Shown: one piece after another, positions 21,023 to 34,800 of the stretch
How positions within the stretch are numbered: position 1 is the stretch's first letter
Layout: each line of letters begins with the position of its first letter
NCBI GenBank assembly: GCA_902729315.2
Contig: LR746269.1
Location: forward strand, 10,106,166-10,170,165
From: Spirodela intermedia
Taxonomy: Eukaryota; Streptophyta; Magnoliopsida; Alismatales; Araceae
Reading direction: 5' to 3'
DNA: 64,000 nucleotides
The notes under the pieces: generated by a model
Database searches by the model: none
What the model was told of the DNA's origin: nothing
What the model saw: the letters and a program-made list of their open reading frames with translations, nothing else
Made by a program: the position numbers and the translations under genes

Positions 21023-23440
21023 TTGATGAGTAAATCATCGTTTTCATCGGCGGACCAATGTTCGGCCGATGAGAAACTGAGGAAGAAGCATGCTTTGGGC
21101 CTGGCAATGGTCGAAAATCAGAACCGTCGATCGCCTGAACGGTCGAATGACGGACAGTCAGGATTTTCCGTCGGCTGGAGATCCCCGGTCCCAGAGATCG
21201 CGTCGATGCCAGCCGGCGCTGCTATTTCAACTGTTGATCTACAGATCACCGGACTAGATTCACTAGAGGAAAGGTGCCGCAAGCGGCTGACGCCGTTTCC
21301 TCGGTTACGGTGTCCGTGCTTGCATCAGCGAGCTAACACGGAGGGCACCAACGGGAGCTTAAATCCGTCCATTGAAATTGAAATCAACGGAATGGATTCG
21401 GTGCCGCAACTTTTGCGGGCGCCGTTCTCTCGTGTTCGACGCCCATGACGTCATCTGCGTCAGAAAGGGCGGGCGCAGCAACCCAGACAACCGGAGGCCA
21501 GACCGCGCCGGCTCATGGCGTCCTGGCCCAGATCAGGGCTGAGCCGGAGCAGGCCGCAGTAGCCGAAGCCATGCTGGCCGTGGCGGCTCAGTCTCAGGCC
21601 CAGCCGGCCGAGGTTGCGCGGAGCACGGTCGTGCCGGACAAGACCGCGCAGCCCAAGGGTCTGAAGGCCAAAGCTTCTAGGATCCAGCCACCGGCCCAGA
21701 CTAAACCGGCCCAGGCCTCACCGGCCCAAGCCCCACCGACCCAGGACCCAACGGCCCAGGCCGCTCAGGCCCGGACCGCTCAGGTCAGGCCGATCAGGCC
21801 CAGACCGAGCTGGCCCAGCACACCCAAGCACAGCCCACGGGCCCCAGACCTATTGGCCCAAACCACTGAAACCAGAGCTGCTCAAGCCCGCCAAGCTAAC
21901 CCAGCCCACCCAGGCCCAAGCCAAGTCTTGGGCCCAACGATAGTAGGACAACAGCCCACTCCTACAGTGGAAAATACACTGAGGCGAGTTACACCCTACT
22001 TATGCTGATGGAATACCGTCCGGGGTTACACTGATGAAGGGGAATGAGAACAGTCTCATTTTCTTTGAAGGAAGTCTCCCAACTAGTAGAGGCCTTCCAA
22101 TTTTCATTGATAAAGGCTTCTCTCTGAAGCGTCCCCACCTAGATGATATTTATAGGATCTATTTGGCCCCAAGACATTTTCAAGGTAAGATAGTCATCGG
22201 TGCCCATGATTATCAGGCGTCTTTATCCGTTTTGAGCTTAAGGCTGACTATCGGAAAGCTTGGAGTAGGACCACATAGGAGATTTAGGATACCATTATGC
22301 ATACATATAGATGGACCCCATAGACAGACGGTCTTTCAGGAAAACAACCACACTCCATCCCGGTTTGGATAGGTTTTCCTAGTCTACCAGCACATTTATT
22401 CACGCCTAAGGCACTTGAGTCTTTGGCGAATGCCCGGTACATTTATCGCCTAGATCCGGTGTTAAAATGTTTAACCGCCTAGGTTATGCAGTATGTGTAG
22501 AGATAGACCTCTTGGCCCCCCTCCGATTGCATGATCATTGTGCGAGAATGGGGATGAGATGATCTATCAAGCAGTTATATATGAGAGACTACCTCATTTT
22601 TGTACCCATTGCACAATGTTTGGACACACTATCCACACTTGTCGACATAAGACCACCTCGTCATCTTTAGAGTCTCTGCGATTTATTTATCACCTATGTC
22701 ATATGATGATTATATCATTGAGGTAGGGAAGACTACACCTAGCCGCCCTCCCATCTGAGCTCGCGTGCTCCTCTCGACCACTGCTGGTCGGACTAGTGTC
22801 CCTCAGCCGGTCTTGGGAGAACAACCCCACCTACATCGGTATCACATCTTATCTCGAGCATCCACATCCGAAAGGGAAGGAAGATGGTAGTAGGCCCAAC
22901 TCCCCATACCAGCGGTAAGGGAAGGCAGTCAAGACATCGAATGTTTTTAGGCTCTAAGTACCTTGATCGAGGACAATGTTCCCATCATAGGGAACAATAT
23001 CAATACGAGTTCGACGACACTCCCAAATAGGGGGCCTACTACTACTTCACCTTTAACCGCTCCTCTCCATCCATCGGGCCTTTAGCTCTTACTACCTCTC
23101 TATCACCAACTAGCTCCCTCCATCCGTTAGACCTTCTACACTCACACATCTTTCATTACCTATTAGCTCCCATCACCTAGGTCTTCCCCTCCCACACCAC
23201 ACCTCACCCACCCTCCCACCCCCTCCATCACTGATCGGGTCTTGATAGAAGCCCACTAGGTACATCCTATCCGATCCTCCTTCTCTTTCTCTTTCTTCCT
23301 CCTGCCACCCCAACCTCTAGATCCACCATTGAGCACACCCTTAGAGGCTCGAGGGAGCGTGAGACCCCTAGCGAGGGAGAATGCTCGATGAATCGTCGAG
23401 TAATCTCTCTTTCCTCTTCAATGGAGGACACTAGCGAGCT
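21023..23440 (+). pseudogene. LINE-A copy 2 ORF1 (gag-like), broken
   Basis: The first open piece (21,023-21,448) begins MMSKSSFSSADQCSADEK. A frameshift near 21,445 leads into the Ala/Gln/Pro-rich stretch (21,445-22,008). Another leads into the DUF4283-like domain (22,034-22,372, MKGNENSLIFFEGSLPTSRG, then IYLAPRHFQGK). The CCHC knuckle CTHCTMFGHTIHTC is at 22,601-22,642, with CX2CX4HX4C spacing. A Pro/Ser-rich tail runs to about 23,400. The role is binding of element RNA, by analogy with plant LINE ORF1 proteins. Confidence 0.86.
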
Positions 23441-23569
23441 CTACATCGAGTGCTGAGGACTTTGGATCTGAGTCCTCATTGGATCTCCCCATTGGCGGCA
23501 TTGACCTTGAGAGGATGCAGGCAGAGATGGTAGATAAGACTTCACGCGGCGCTCTCCATATGTCACGAG

Positions 23570-26500
23570 ACCTAGCCTTATTTGGGCTGTGGGGTTGGGC
23601 AACCTCGAAACACAGTCCACATTATTAAACTCATCAATAAGCACCGACTAGGCCTTGTCGAGCTTATTGAACCTATATTCCATCAGATCACATTCACCCA
23701 TTACTTAGGCATAGGTATAGATCACTTTCATTCTAACCCTCTGAACCACATCTGGTTGTTCGGAAGAGATCATATTCTCTACAACTATTAGTTGAGGGGC
23801 CACAACATGTTACGATGAGGGTACTAGGCTCGGTCAAGAGCTTATATTCTCGATCGTTTATGCTTCACATAGACACCAAGATCGTGAGACTCTTTAGGAA
23901 GACCTAGTACAATATATGCGGGATTATCCTATACTAGTTGATTCTCCTTGGTTCGTAGTCGGAGATTTCAACTGTGTATGTAGAATCCGCGAAGCGTCAA
24001 GGGGGACAGGTCCCTCGGGCCCGTCACATGGAGGCGTTCAATGATTTTATTTTTAGCGGCCCTCATTGAACCTCCTACTTTTGGCAAGGTCTGGGCGTGG
24101 TGCAGCGAGAGACAAGGGGCGCAAGGATATATGGCGCATCGTCGTTGCTTCACTAATAACATTGCAATAGTGCAATGTCCCATATTAGTCACACTCCTAC
24201 CTCGCTATAGGTCAAATCCTGCCCGATTCTTATTCTCCTGACTTGAGAGCTAGTACCCTAGACCTCCTTTTAGGTTTCAAAATATGTGGACTCGACATGA
24301 AGGCTTCCAAAGCTTCGTGGAGTCATTGGCATGGAGATATCTCAAACTCTCATATGGAGAACCTCGGTTACAAATTAAGGAATCTCAAACTTCACCTTAA
24401 ATGGTGGAACCGGCATGTATCTGGGAATATCCACACCTAGGTAGAAGAGTTGAAGAAGGAGCTAGCTGGGGTTAGAGACAATTGCGAGGCTCAATGGACT
24501 GGCGACACTTGGCGAGGCGAGTTAAGTGAGTGAGCAACTAGAAGAGGCTGCGATGATAGGAGATATATTATCTCCAAAATCCGCATCTAGTGGCTCTGCG
24601 AGGGATAGGAACACCGCGTTTCTTTCATGCCTCGATCGCACATCTCGCTCGATTATACATCTCTTCTAGAGATGTATGATCAGACACATCTCGTATGCAA
24701 GAGGCGGAATTACATACTTTCGTACCCTTCTTTCTTCCGCCGATTGAGATCTCGAGGATATACTCTCATCGATTCTATTATGATGTGATCTTCTCAATGA
24801 GTAGAAACCGAGCACCTAGGCCGATGGTTTTCGGTGGATTTCTATTCAATATGTTGGGACATCGTCGGAACTGATTTAGTTCATGCCATCAAAGAATTCT
24901 TACGCCACAAAGTCTTCCCACGAAGTTGGAAGGCCACCTTTATTGCACTCATACCAAAGGTGGTCAACCCAACTTCTTTGAGATTTTCAGCCCATCAGTC
25001 TTTGTAATGTGTGTTATAAAGTTGTATCCAAGATCATTACAGCACGGTGAGTATTTTTCTTGATAGGCTCATATCTCGAGGCGGTCTTGGTTGTTAAGGG
25101 GCGGCACATTCATGATAACATCATGTTAGTTCATAAACTAGCACAATCCCTTGACCAGGACATCCGTGGTTCTAATGTCATCATCAAATTAGACATGGAA
25201 AAGGCTTTTGATAGGATCGAGTGGAATTTCCTTACGAAGTGCTTGGCTTTGGATTCAGCTGCGAGTTTATTGACCTGGTCAATGCATGCATTAGGGAGAA
25301 CCATTTCTCCCTATTGGTGAACAACACTTCTATACCTCTCTTCACAGCCACGAGAGGGTTATGGCGGGTGATCCCCTATCACCCACTCTCTTCATATTGG
25401 TTGAAGAAGTCCTTAGTCGAACCCTCTCGGCGGTGACCGTGGGCTTATCAACCATATCATTGAAGAGGGTTGCCTGATCATATCGCATTCTTTGTTTGCT
25501 GATGATGCGATACTTTTCCTTAATGGGTGTGAAGCATTCATCAAGGGACTCATGACTATCATCTCGAGCTCTGGCGGGCCCGCAGTCAACTTGTCAATGC
25601 CTCGAAGAGTAGCTTTATGGTTACATCTTCTGCCACCATTAGTATCATCGGCGCATACAAAACCTAACGGGGTTCTCGCATGGTCATCTACCCTTTGATT
25701 ATCTTGGATGCCCCATCTTCTTCGGATGCACTAGGGTTCATTACTTTGATTCCCTTTTGTAAGTTGAGGAAGAAACTTGGCGGTGGAAGCTTCAGCTTCT
25801 ATCTTGACGGGCGCATCAATTGATCGCCATGTCCTCATGAGTATGCCCTTGCACTTACTTGTGGTACATGGGGTACGGACACTATCTTACGATCTGTGAG
25901 GCGGTTTGTACCTCCTTCCTCGGGATGGTCAACTCGGCGAGCCTCATCCTCAACGCCGAGTTTCTTAGGAAAAAGCATGTCGACCGATGGGCGAGGGTGG
26001 CCTAGGGATTAGGCATACGAGGACATCCTCGATATGCTTCGAAAAACTTCGTATGGTAGATGAGGACGGCGAGATCACCCTTAGGGACCTTTGTGCTGGC
26101 CAAATCGGGGTGGGCTAGCCAACTTACCGACTAAAAGGAGGAAAGCAATGGGCAGATTGACAAAGACATTGGTTGTAGATGAGGCCTTTAATTCGATGGC
26201 GAGTGGGGCGAGGCACTATCGGTCTTGGTATAACACTTGGCATGCGAATACTCCTTGGCCTCCTCTACCTCTTTTATGCCATCTTGGCCTCGTCTTACTG
26301 ATGGCTCGGCTTCTTGATGGAGATACTAATGTATTCCTTGAGAGCCACGAACTCTCATTAGATTTATTACTAGAGATCTCGTTAATAGAGTTGGGCCCTA
26401 GTGATGATCATCTGATCTGGACTCTTACCTTAGATGGACGTTTTCTTGTAGTTCTTCTTAGAATTACTTTAGAAATCGCTCCATAAAACAGTTTGAGGAG

Positions 26501-27560
26501 ATCTCATTTGGCACCCTGCTATCGTACCTCGAGTCTCTTTTTTATGTGAAAATTGATACACGGACTTCCTACAAATGATCGTATGTCCATCACGGGACAT
26601 AACATCTGCTCTAAGTGTCATTGTTGTCCCATCACTCCGAGTAATGAAATTATGGGCCACTTATTTTTCATAGTGTTATTGCTACGGAATGTTGGAACCA
26701 ACTCTTATTGAATTGGTCCCCAGCATTTCATATTTCTCCATCTCTTACACCCTAGAGATTTTCAGGAAAGTCTTTGATTAAGCCACAAAGCTCTAGGGGC
26801 AGCCCTACCTACGTATTTCCTTAGCATATATGTTATGGGAGATATGGAAGGGACAAAATCTCTCTTATTTTCGGGTCAATAGATCGGCGCACGAGATCAT
26901 GAGACCGTCACACAATGGTTGAGAAGTACCCATCCTTTGGTGTAAGCCTTCAGCGACATGTTCAGCCTCAATCTGTGAGGCCCTTAGGACTGAGGTCAAG
27001 CCATGCCTACGCATATAGAAATCTCCACTCGAGGTCGTCGATGGAGATTCTGCTAGTTGGACACCTAAAGTTGAGCGTCGATGGAGCAGCCGGGAACCAC
27101 TGGACTTGTAGGAGGAGGAGGCATCTTACGGGATCATACGGGGAGTATTATCTTTGCCTTTTCTTATTTTATAACATTCAAACTAACACTACTGCGAGAG
27201 GTTATGGTGATATGTGACGGTTTGCTCCTCTGCGAGGAACACAATCTCCATGATATCGTCGTAGAATCGACTCACGAGTGCTTGTTCAGATGCTATGTGC
27301 GGGTTCTTGTTCACATTGGCGAGTACTTGGATCGACATCATGTGTTGTAGAGCAAAGATCACCGTCATTACACACGATTCACGAGAAAGGAACGGACAGG
27401 CGCACTTGCTACACATGTGTTATACACTTGTTTGTGCTTTGTATTCTCTTCTTGGCAAGAGATGCCACCCGAAGCTTCGAGGTCGACATAAACTTGGAGC
27501 AGATCGCTATGCCATCACTTCGTATATGGCGAACACAAAGACACAATAAGCCCCGATAGT
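23570..27560 (+). pseudogene. LINE-A copy 2 ORF2: endonuclease, RT, RNase H (broken)
   Basis: The endonuclease opens around 23,580 (the WNCRGLG block is degraded here) with HIIKLINKHRLGLVELIEP in 23,582-23,791, and WFVVGDFNC at about 23,950-23,978. RT: pieces at 25,060-25,320 and 25,221-25,436, motif A NVIIKLDMEKAFDRIEW at 25,176-25,228, and FADD box at 25,494-25,515. The finger region (RHNICSKCHCC-like) is at about 26,580-26,680. RNase H has LSVDGA at 27,070-27,090, a GGGILRDHTG stretch in 27,081-27,350, and a RTGALAT-like end near 27,400. Several frameshifts separate the pieces. Confidence 0.89.
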
Positions 27561-27824
27561 GGCGGATCGCAGGCTAACCCCAGCCAGCACGACTTGGCGT
27601 CACGTAGCACCACAACCACACATTTATCCTCTCCTTTGTGAATCAGAGGATTTCGCAACAATTTCAACCGAGATGATCAACCACGACCGCATCTACCACT
27701 TCATCTTTCACTTACCACTTTTCAAATTGAGCTATCTCTTGTCTTCCCTAGATCTTATGTATGAAGCCTAAGGATAAACATTATCTCAACATCAATATAA
27801 TCGAATTTTCATTTATTGAAAAAA

Positions 27825-27880
27825 CCTAAACCCTAAACCTTAAATCCTAAACCCTAAACCCTAAACCCTAAACCCTAAAC
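27825..27880 (-). repeat. Interstitial telomere tract, C-strand, 8 units, with shared variants
   Basis: Eight units including CCTTAAA and TCCTAAA at the same positions as the TTTAAGG and TTTAGGA variants of 2,158-2,213 and 43,683-43,738. It joins the oligo-A of LINE-A to the first base of LINE-B. Confidence 0.97.
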
Positions 27881-28198
27881 TTTTTCTCTCTCCTCATGAG
27901 CTTCTCTCTCCTCATGATCAGTGCAAATGGTGAGATCTCCTTTATGTGACCTCGGATCACGCTGAAACTTTTCCATTCGATTCGGAAGGCCAACAACTAT
28001 CGGTTTGAGCTATTACGCATCAGCGGTGGATTAAAGCCTTTGTTTACAATTTCCTCATCGAAGGTAAACTTCGGAAAGTTCACTCCAAAGGTAATATCTT
28101 TCTATTGGGGTGAAATTTCATTATTTTTAGTTCAATAGAATTGTATTTGCCTCGTTTACCATTTTCTCTTCTATATCAATTTTATTTGATGCTTAGCT

Positions 28199-30560
28199 GA
28201 TGAGTAGCTCATAGATTTCATCGGGTGACCTCCGTCGCCCAAATGAAAACTTACTGACGAATCTTGGCGAGCGAAGGCCGACATGTGGCGATAACAGCCT
28301 CTGTCCTCGCTTTCTCTCTCCGCGGTTTATGTGACCGAGAGGCGGCCGTAAATGAGCTGAGCGGTCGAACCACGGACGTCCGTGATTCGACATCAGTGGC
28401 GTCTTCGAGGCCGAATCGGAGGGACAGCGATGGGCGCCGTCTACTCTCCTTCAGTGCGGCGGCGGCGAAGAGCCACCTCGATCTAACCATAGATCGTATG
28501 ATCAATGGTCGGAATCAGCCCGGCTATAAAGGCCTCAACAGCCGTTCTTGAGGCCTGCCCTCGGGCGGTCCGCGGCCATAGCGGCCAACTTGATCAGCCG
28601 TTGATCTTGAGATCAGCGGAGGGATCCGTGGCCATAAAGGTGCCGCAACTTTTGCGTCGCCGATGCCTCGGCTGGGGCGCTCTGGCGTCATCAGCGTCAA
28701 ACACGCGGGCGATGGCATCGCCGGAACCCTCGCCATCCGCGTGCGAGCACGCTCGGTGGCCTTTCTGGTAGCGGCTTTGTCGAGCCTCGGCAAGGTGGCT
28801 AGAGCTGAGCGGCCGGTAGCGCCATCTGAGGCGCTTTAGCCCAGCTATGCCGACCCAGCCAGGCTCGCGGCTCGGGGCGCCCGGCCTAGGCCGGTGGCCC
28901 GGCTGAGCTGGCTCGGGCACACCAGTCAAGCTCTTGCCCAACTAAGGGGCAAAGCCTACGGCCCAAAAGAAGATAGGGCGTCGACTTTTCGTCCACCCTC
29001 GGCCACATCCTCTAGGCCTACCCGAGTCAACAAATTGAGCGGTTTTACCTTTACCTATAGGGGCCCTTAGGCTCTCTCGGACCAAGCCTCTCGAACCAAC
29101 TAGGATTCCAGCACTAGTTGAGACCTCAATATTGGCCCCAAACACATCCCTTGGGCACAATATATCTACACCTAGTGGGCTAGACTCTATTGTGCCCCAT
29201 AGGCCAAACCGACTATGCCTTTGGACATTTATCATGGAAACGAGTGTCTAGACCCTGTCCCTCCACACGGTGTGATATCACAAGAACAGCTGCGTCGGTA
29301 CTATTCCCATTCTATGATACCACTATCCTAGTGCGAAGCTATAGCGAGGATGATGGGAAGAGGACAATAGCTTTTACTTATGAGGAGGTCTCCTAGATGG
29401 CAGCCACATTCAATATACCTTAGTTGGTCGTTTCACTCTGAAATGACCAACCATAGGTATTTATAGAAGATTTACTTAGCACTTGGAAATTTTCAGGGCG
29501 AGTCTCCATCGGACTCGAGACTATCGTAGCATATATATCCGCTTTGAGCTAGAAGCGAATTATCGCCGAGCATGGAGCCGACCCACTTGGACAATAGGGA
29601 GTCTACCCTCCATACCCACAGATGGACACCACAGACCGACATAGGGTGTCGAGCACATCAGTCTCATGTGGTTCCATTATGGGTGGGCTTCCTTGGCCTA
29701 CCTGCCCATTTATTTCGCCAAAGGCACTTAAGTCTTTGGCAAATGCGGTGGGAACATTCATATACCTTGACCGGGCATAAAATGTTCAACCAGCCGGGAT
29801 CATACGAGTTTGTATATAGGTGGACCTAATGGCCCCTCTGAGAGGACTCTCGTTATATGTAGTGGAGATGATGAGCTTTATCAGCCTATCATTTATGAGA
29901 GATTACCATATTTCTGCACACATTGTGCTATCTTGGGCCACCTTGTTAGCACATGTCGTCGGAAGGCAAGTATACCACGGCGACCACGAGCCTTCTTAGT
30001 ACCGATCTCATATGGCGATTACCTTGTCGAAATGAGAAAGGATGCTCGAGTGCTCGTCATCCTCGAGGTCGACTGCCCTATGGCGGCTCCACCTCCCTTA
30101 CCTCGAAGGCACGGAAATGCCTAGGTCACTAATTGAGACACAACATGCGGTGAAAGCCGGCAGCTGAGCGCCCTTCTTCCATCCACACAAGAGGAAAGAA
30201 CACGAGGCTACACCTTCCCCTTTAGGCAAGGGAAAGAAACCCTAACCTCAAACACCTTCGAGGTCTTAGAGGCTTTAGATGAGAGAGACTTTGAGGGACC
30301 TGCGAGGAGGGAACTAGGCCTTCAAAGGGCTAGCATCCCCCTGAGGACTCATCTAGTCAAACCCCACATACTAGATCCCCTCGGGCTATCAACCTCTTAT
30401 ACTCACCCACCCCTCCATCCATTAGTGTCTCTCCACCACCCAGTTCCTCCTGCCCATTCACTCTTCCCCGTGGTAGGAGTCCTTCACCTCTTAGTCCCCA
30501 CCGACCAAGGTCTACCCCTTTCTTTGAGGGTATAGGCTTGGGCACTATCCATCCCCTCAA
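28199..30560 (+). pseudogene. LINE-B copy 2 ORF1 (gag-like), broken
   Basis: The homologous start ATG at about 28,199 gives MSSS then a stop, as in the other LINE-B copies. Downstream pieces are Arg/Pro/Ala-rich. The DUF4283-like core lies in 29,572-29,829 (VPLWVGFLGLPAHLFRQRH) and the CCHC knuckle CTHCAILGHLVSTC at 29,915-29,956. The C-terminal part (about 30,180-30,560) is rich in Pro, Ser and His and includes a VLEALDERDFEGP-like stretch near 30,260-30,300. Frameshifts are numerous. Confidence 0.82.
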
Positions 30561-30959
30561 ATCCTCGTCGATGATCTACTAGGAGGGCCTACCCCAGCAT
30601 ACTTCCTATTAGTACATCTTCGTAGCCCCGTTCTGATTCTTATACCCTCCCCCTCTCCTACTACACCCGCCAAATCAGTTTCCTAGACTTGATCCACCAC
30701 CCGTTGATTCTAGAGAGCCCGATAGAAGCGATGCTTAGCAATCGTCAAGCACCACACCCATCCTCCTCATCTAGTGCTCATGATACTAGTGGCCATCGAT
30801 TAGTACCCATGAGGATGGTAGCTCTGAGGACTGACATTGAGACTACCTATTTAGAGGAGGGTTATCAGGCGGAGGTTAGGACCACACGATTCACTAGGCG
30901 CTCACCTTACTCCACGAGATCTAGGACTCGTGGGGCCACTCGATAGATCATGATACCTA

Positions 30960-33900
30960 GCATTATATGGAATTGTCGGGTATAAGCAACCTCGAAACCC
31001 AATTCTATATAGCTAGCCTATCTGACGATGTCGACTAGGTATAGTAGGCCTCATTGAGCCTATGATATCATCAGATCGTATCAACCCTTACTTAGGCAGT
31101 TAGGTATGGATCATTTTACTCCAATCCACGAATCATATTTGGCTCTTTTGGACTAGACCATACTCTATGGAGTTGTTAGTTGAGGGATCCTAGCATATCA
31201 CTATGATGGTTCGAGATCTCACCCAAGAGTTCACCTTCTCGGTCATCTATGCATCACATAGATCGAAGAAGAAAACTCTTTGGGCAGATCTAGTTCGATG
31301 CGTGAGGACTACCCTACACTAGTTGAGTCTCCTTGGTATCTAGCGGTGACTTCAAGCGTGTTAAATACTAGTGAGCGTCAAGGTGGGCGAATCCCTAGGG
31401 CCGTAACATGGAGATGTTCAATGGTATTTTTTATCTCTTATTGAGCCACCTACATCAGGTGAGGCATGGGCGTGGAGTAACAATCGAGAGGGCGCTTTGA
31501 TTTATGAGTGTATCGATCATTTGTTTCATCAACATCATCACCATGGTGCGACATCCCATATTAGTCACGATATTACCCGTTATAGGTCAGATCACACCCG
31601 ATCCTCATACTCCTAAGCAGTATGAGCACCCGAACCCTCCTTCAGATTTTTAGATCATGTGGCTCCAACATAAAGACTTTAAGAGTTTAAATGCGGAATC
31701 ACTTTCGTGCGGACATATCTCAATTCTCCTATGGAGAACCTTAGCTATAGGTTAAAGAATCTCAAACTCCACTTTAAATGGTGGAACCGACATATCTATG
31801 GGAATGTTCATACCCAGGTTGATGCATTACAAAAGAGTTAGCGAAGTTGAAAGACTCTGCAAGCTAGATATTCAGATGCTACTTGGAAAGGAGGAGTAGA
31901 GTGGCGACCAACTTGATGAGGTTGTGCGATGATAAGAGTTATTCTATCTCCAAAAATCATGCATCTAGTTGTTACAAGAGGGTGATAGAAACACTTGTTT
32001 CTTTCATGCCTCGATCGCTCACCGCTCACGTTCAGATTATACCTCTCTTTTAGAGACATATAATCAGGACCTTTCACGCATCTGAGGAGGTAGGGGTTGA
32101 GTACTTTCGTACTCTCTTAACCTCTCAGCCGATTGAGATTTCTGATGATATGCTCACTTGATCCCATCATTGGTCACTCACCATGAGAACTCTCTCACGG
32201 GCCATACCCACAAGAGAAGAGATCAAGGAAGTAGTTTTCTCTATGAGCGACATTGTGCACCGGGCCCAATGGTTTCCCAGCTGATTTTACATTTCTTGTT
32301 GGGATATCGTTGGCACTGATCTCATCCAGGCTATCAAGGAAATCTTTCATCGTAAAGTCTTTACGAAGTTGGAAGGCTACCTTCCTTGCACTTATACCAA
32401 AGGTGACTACCCCAACCTCATTTAGAGACTTTCGACCTATCGGTTTATGTAGCGTGTGTTATAAAGTTGTATCTAAGATCATTACCGTAGATTGAGTAGT
32501 TTCTTTGATAGACTTATATCTCGAGCAATGCGGTTTGTCAAGGGGCGGTACATTCACGATAACATCATGTTAGTACATGAACTAGCACAGTCCTTAGCCA
32601 TGACTGTCGAGGCTCCAATATTATCATCAAATTAGACATGAAAAAGGCTTTTAATAGGATGATAGAGTGGAGTTTCCTCATAAAGGTTCTTAGATGCTTT
32701 GGGTTCACCGGCGACTTCATTGACTTAGTCGATGCATGTGTTAGGGAGAATCACTTCTCTTTATTGGTGAATGATAGCTCTACACCATTCTTCACGACCA
32801 CGAGAGGTCTCGACAGGCGATCCATTATCACCCACCCTCTTCATCTTGGTGAAGAAGTCCTCGGTCGATCCCTCACCCAGCGATCAATCAAGGATTTATC
32901 CGACCATATTACTCGAAGAGGGTTGTCGATCATCTCACACTCTCTCTTTGCTGATGATGCGATACTCTTCCTCAATGGATGTGAGAGATCTAATAGAGGG
33001 CTCATGAGTATTATCTCGAGGTATGGCGAGCTGCAGGTCAACTTCGTCAATGCCTCAAAGAGTAGCTTCATAGTAGGCCCTTCTACCCCATAGGGACCAT
33101 CACGGCGCATCCAAGGCCTAATAGGGTTCTCTCGTGGACACCTACCTTTTGACTATCTAGGATGTCTTATCTTCCTCGGCGTGGCGCATACACTATTTTG
33201 GCGCCCTAGTGGGGAAGTTGAGGAAGAAACTAGCGGGATGGAAGTTCGGCTTCTATCCCTAGAGGACGGTTCGATTGATCGCCATGTCCTCATGAGCATG
33301 CCATTACACCTTTTGGCAGTCCATGAGGTACCAGACACTGTCTTCTGACTATTAGGCGGATATGTGCGTCCTTCCTTTGGGATGGACAACTTGAGGGACC
33401 TCGTTATAGCGTCGAGTTTCTTGGGAGAAAGCATGTCGACCTATGGATGAGGGTGGCCTAGGTATTGGCCCTCAAGATGTACTTAACATGCTTCAAAAGA
33501 AACTTCGTTTGGAGGATGAGGACCACACCATCAGTGCTAGGCTCTTTTGTGTCAACCAAATATGGTGAGTGGGCTCGACTGCGGCTGACATCAAAGGAGT
33601 CAAGCGATGGGCAGGCAGCGACATTGGTTAGAGATGGTGCCTTATTGGATTGGCGAGTAGGCGGCGATCAGTGCACTGATGCGACACTTGGCTAGAGGAT
33701 GCACCATTGGCCAGTTTACCACTTTCACATCCTCTTGGCCTCGCGGCGGTAGCCCAACTTCTCCAAGGAGACACTTTCGTCTACTTATTGAGAGGCATGG
33801 ACTACCGTCGGACTTGTTACCAGCCATCACCATAACTAAGGCGAGTTTTATTGAGGACCAACCCATCTAGACACTTACGTAGATGGCGGTTTCTCTTGTA

Positions 33901-34800
33901 GCTCCTCTTGGGAGCACTTTAGAAACCGCTCCTCAAAGACATTTTGGGGAAATCTCATATGGCATCCGGCCATCACACCTCGTGTTTCGTTCTTCTGTGG
34001 AAGTTCATGCACCGAGGACTACCCACCGACGATCAGTGATTGTCACCGATCAAGAGGTAGAAAGGAGATGTCATTGTTGCTCCATCACGACGGACGAAAG
34101 TATGGAACATCTATTTTTCCATAGTGATATCATTTGTCGAATGTTGGCGTCAACTTCTAGCGAATTGGCTTCAATGCAGACCTCTGAGACCACCACTAGA
34201 GGTCTTTAGGAGAGTCATTGACTCACCGGCGAGTGTCAAGCTTAGTCCCTTTATCCGTATCTCCATAGCATATATGTTATGGGAAATATAGAAGGGGCGT
34301 AACTCATCTCGATTTGCAGGCCAAGTGATGCATGTCACGGAGATTATGAGGCACGTAACACAATGGCTTGAAGTACTCATTCCTTAGTGCCAAACAAAGC
34401 GAAATGCTCGCGTTCTGTTTGTGAGGCTTTTGGGCTTTGGGGACTCCATATCATACCTACAGGACCTGGACTACTATCCGATCTGTTAGATGGACACCAC
34501 CGAGGGTTGGGCGTGGAAACTCAGCGTCGATGGAGCATCTCAAGGCAACCACTGGACCATCACGGAGGAGGAGGTATTTTCGTGATAGTAGGATGCATTC
34601 TCTTTGCTTTTGAACTTTTATAATATCTGAACTAATCTTGAGGAGGCTATGGCAATCAGGGATGGTTTGCTTCTTTGTGAGGAGCAAAATATTACTAATA
34701 TTATCTTAGAATTTGATTCCAAAGTGTTAGTGGACATGTTCGTGCAGACTCTTGTCCTCATTGGAGGCTTAAGAATATCTGGGCAGACATCATGCGATGT
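30960..34800 (+). pseudogene. LINE-B copy 2 ORF2: endonuclease, RT, RNase H (broken)
   Basis: The endonuclease opens IIWNCR at about 30,965 and is quickly interrupted; SPWYL near 31,330 marks the GDFN region. RT starts in 32,253-32,495 (PTSFRDFRPIGLCSVCYKVV), continues in 32,638-33,093 (MKKAFNRMIEWSFLIKVL: here motif A reads AFNRMIEW because of changes from AFDRIEW), and has ISHSLFADDAILFLNG at about 32,930-32,985. RNase H: LSVDGASQGNHW at about 34,518-34,555, then AIRDGLLLCEEQNITNII in 34,649-34,846. The change at the motif A aspartate region and several frameshifts make it inactive as read. Confidence 0.87.

Larger units (their letters stand above)
20677..27824 (+). mobile_element. LINE-A copy 2, complete length (about 7.15 kb), sense strand
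   Basis: The easiest copy to read, since it lies on the given strand. The 5' UTR is 20,677-21,022, ORF1 from 21,023 and ORF2 from about 23,570. The 3' UTR ends TTCATTTATTG plus six A's at 27,819-27,824, then C-strand telomere. Both ends touch telomere repeat, so the element is bounded exactly. All domains are present and frames are broken by short indels. Confidence 0.94.
15767..33574. repeat. Long inverted repeat arm, paired with 37,951-55,900 and partly with 1-14,522
   Basis: This arm, read as reverse complement, matches 37,951-55,900 in element order and sequence. Its part up to 30,027 also matches 1-14,522. The arm ends at 33,574 inside LINE-B, where the partner begins at 37,951 (GCCCACTCACC). 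The 4.4 kb between (33,575-37,950) has no inverted partner in the window. Confidence 0.9.
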
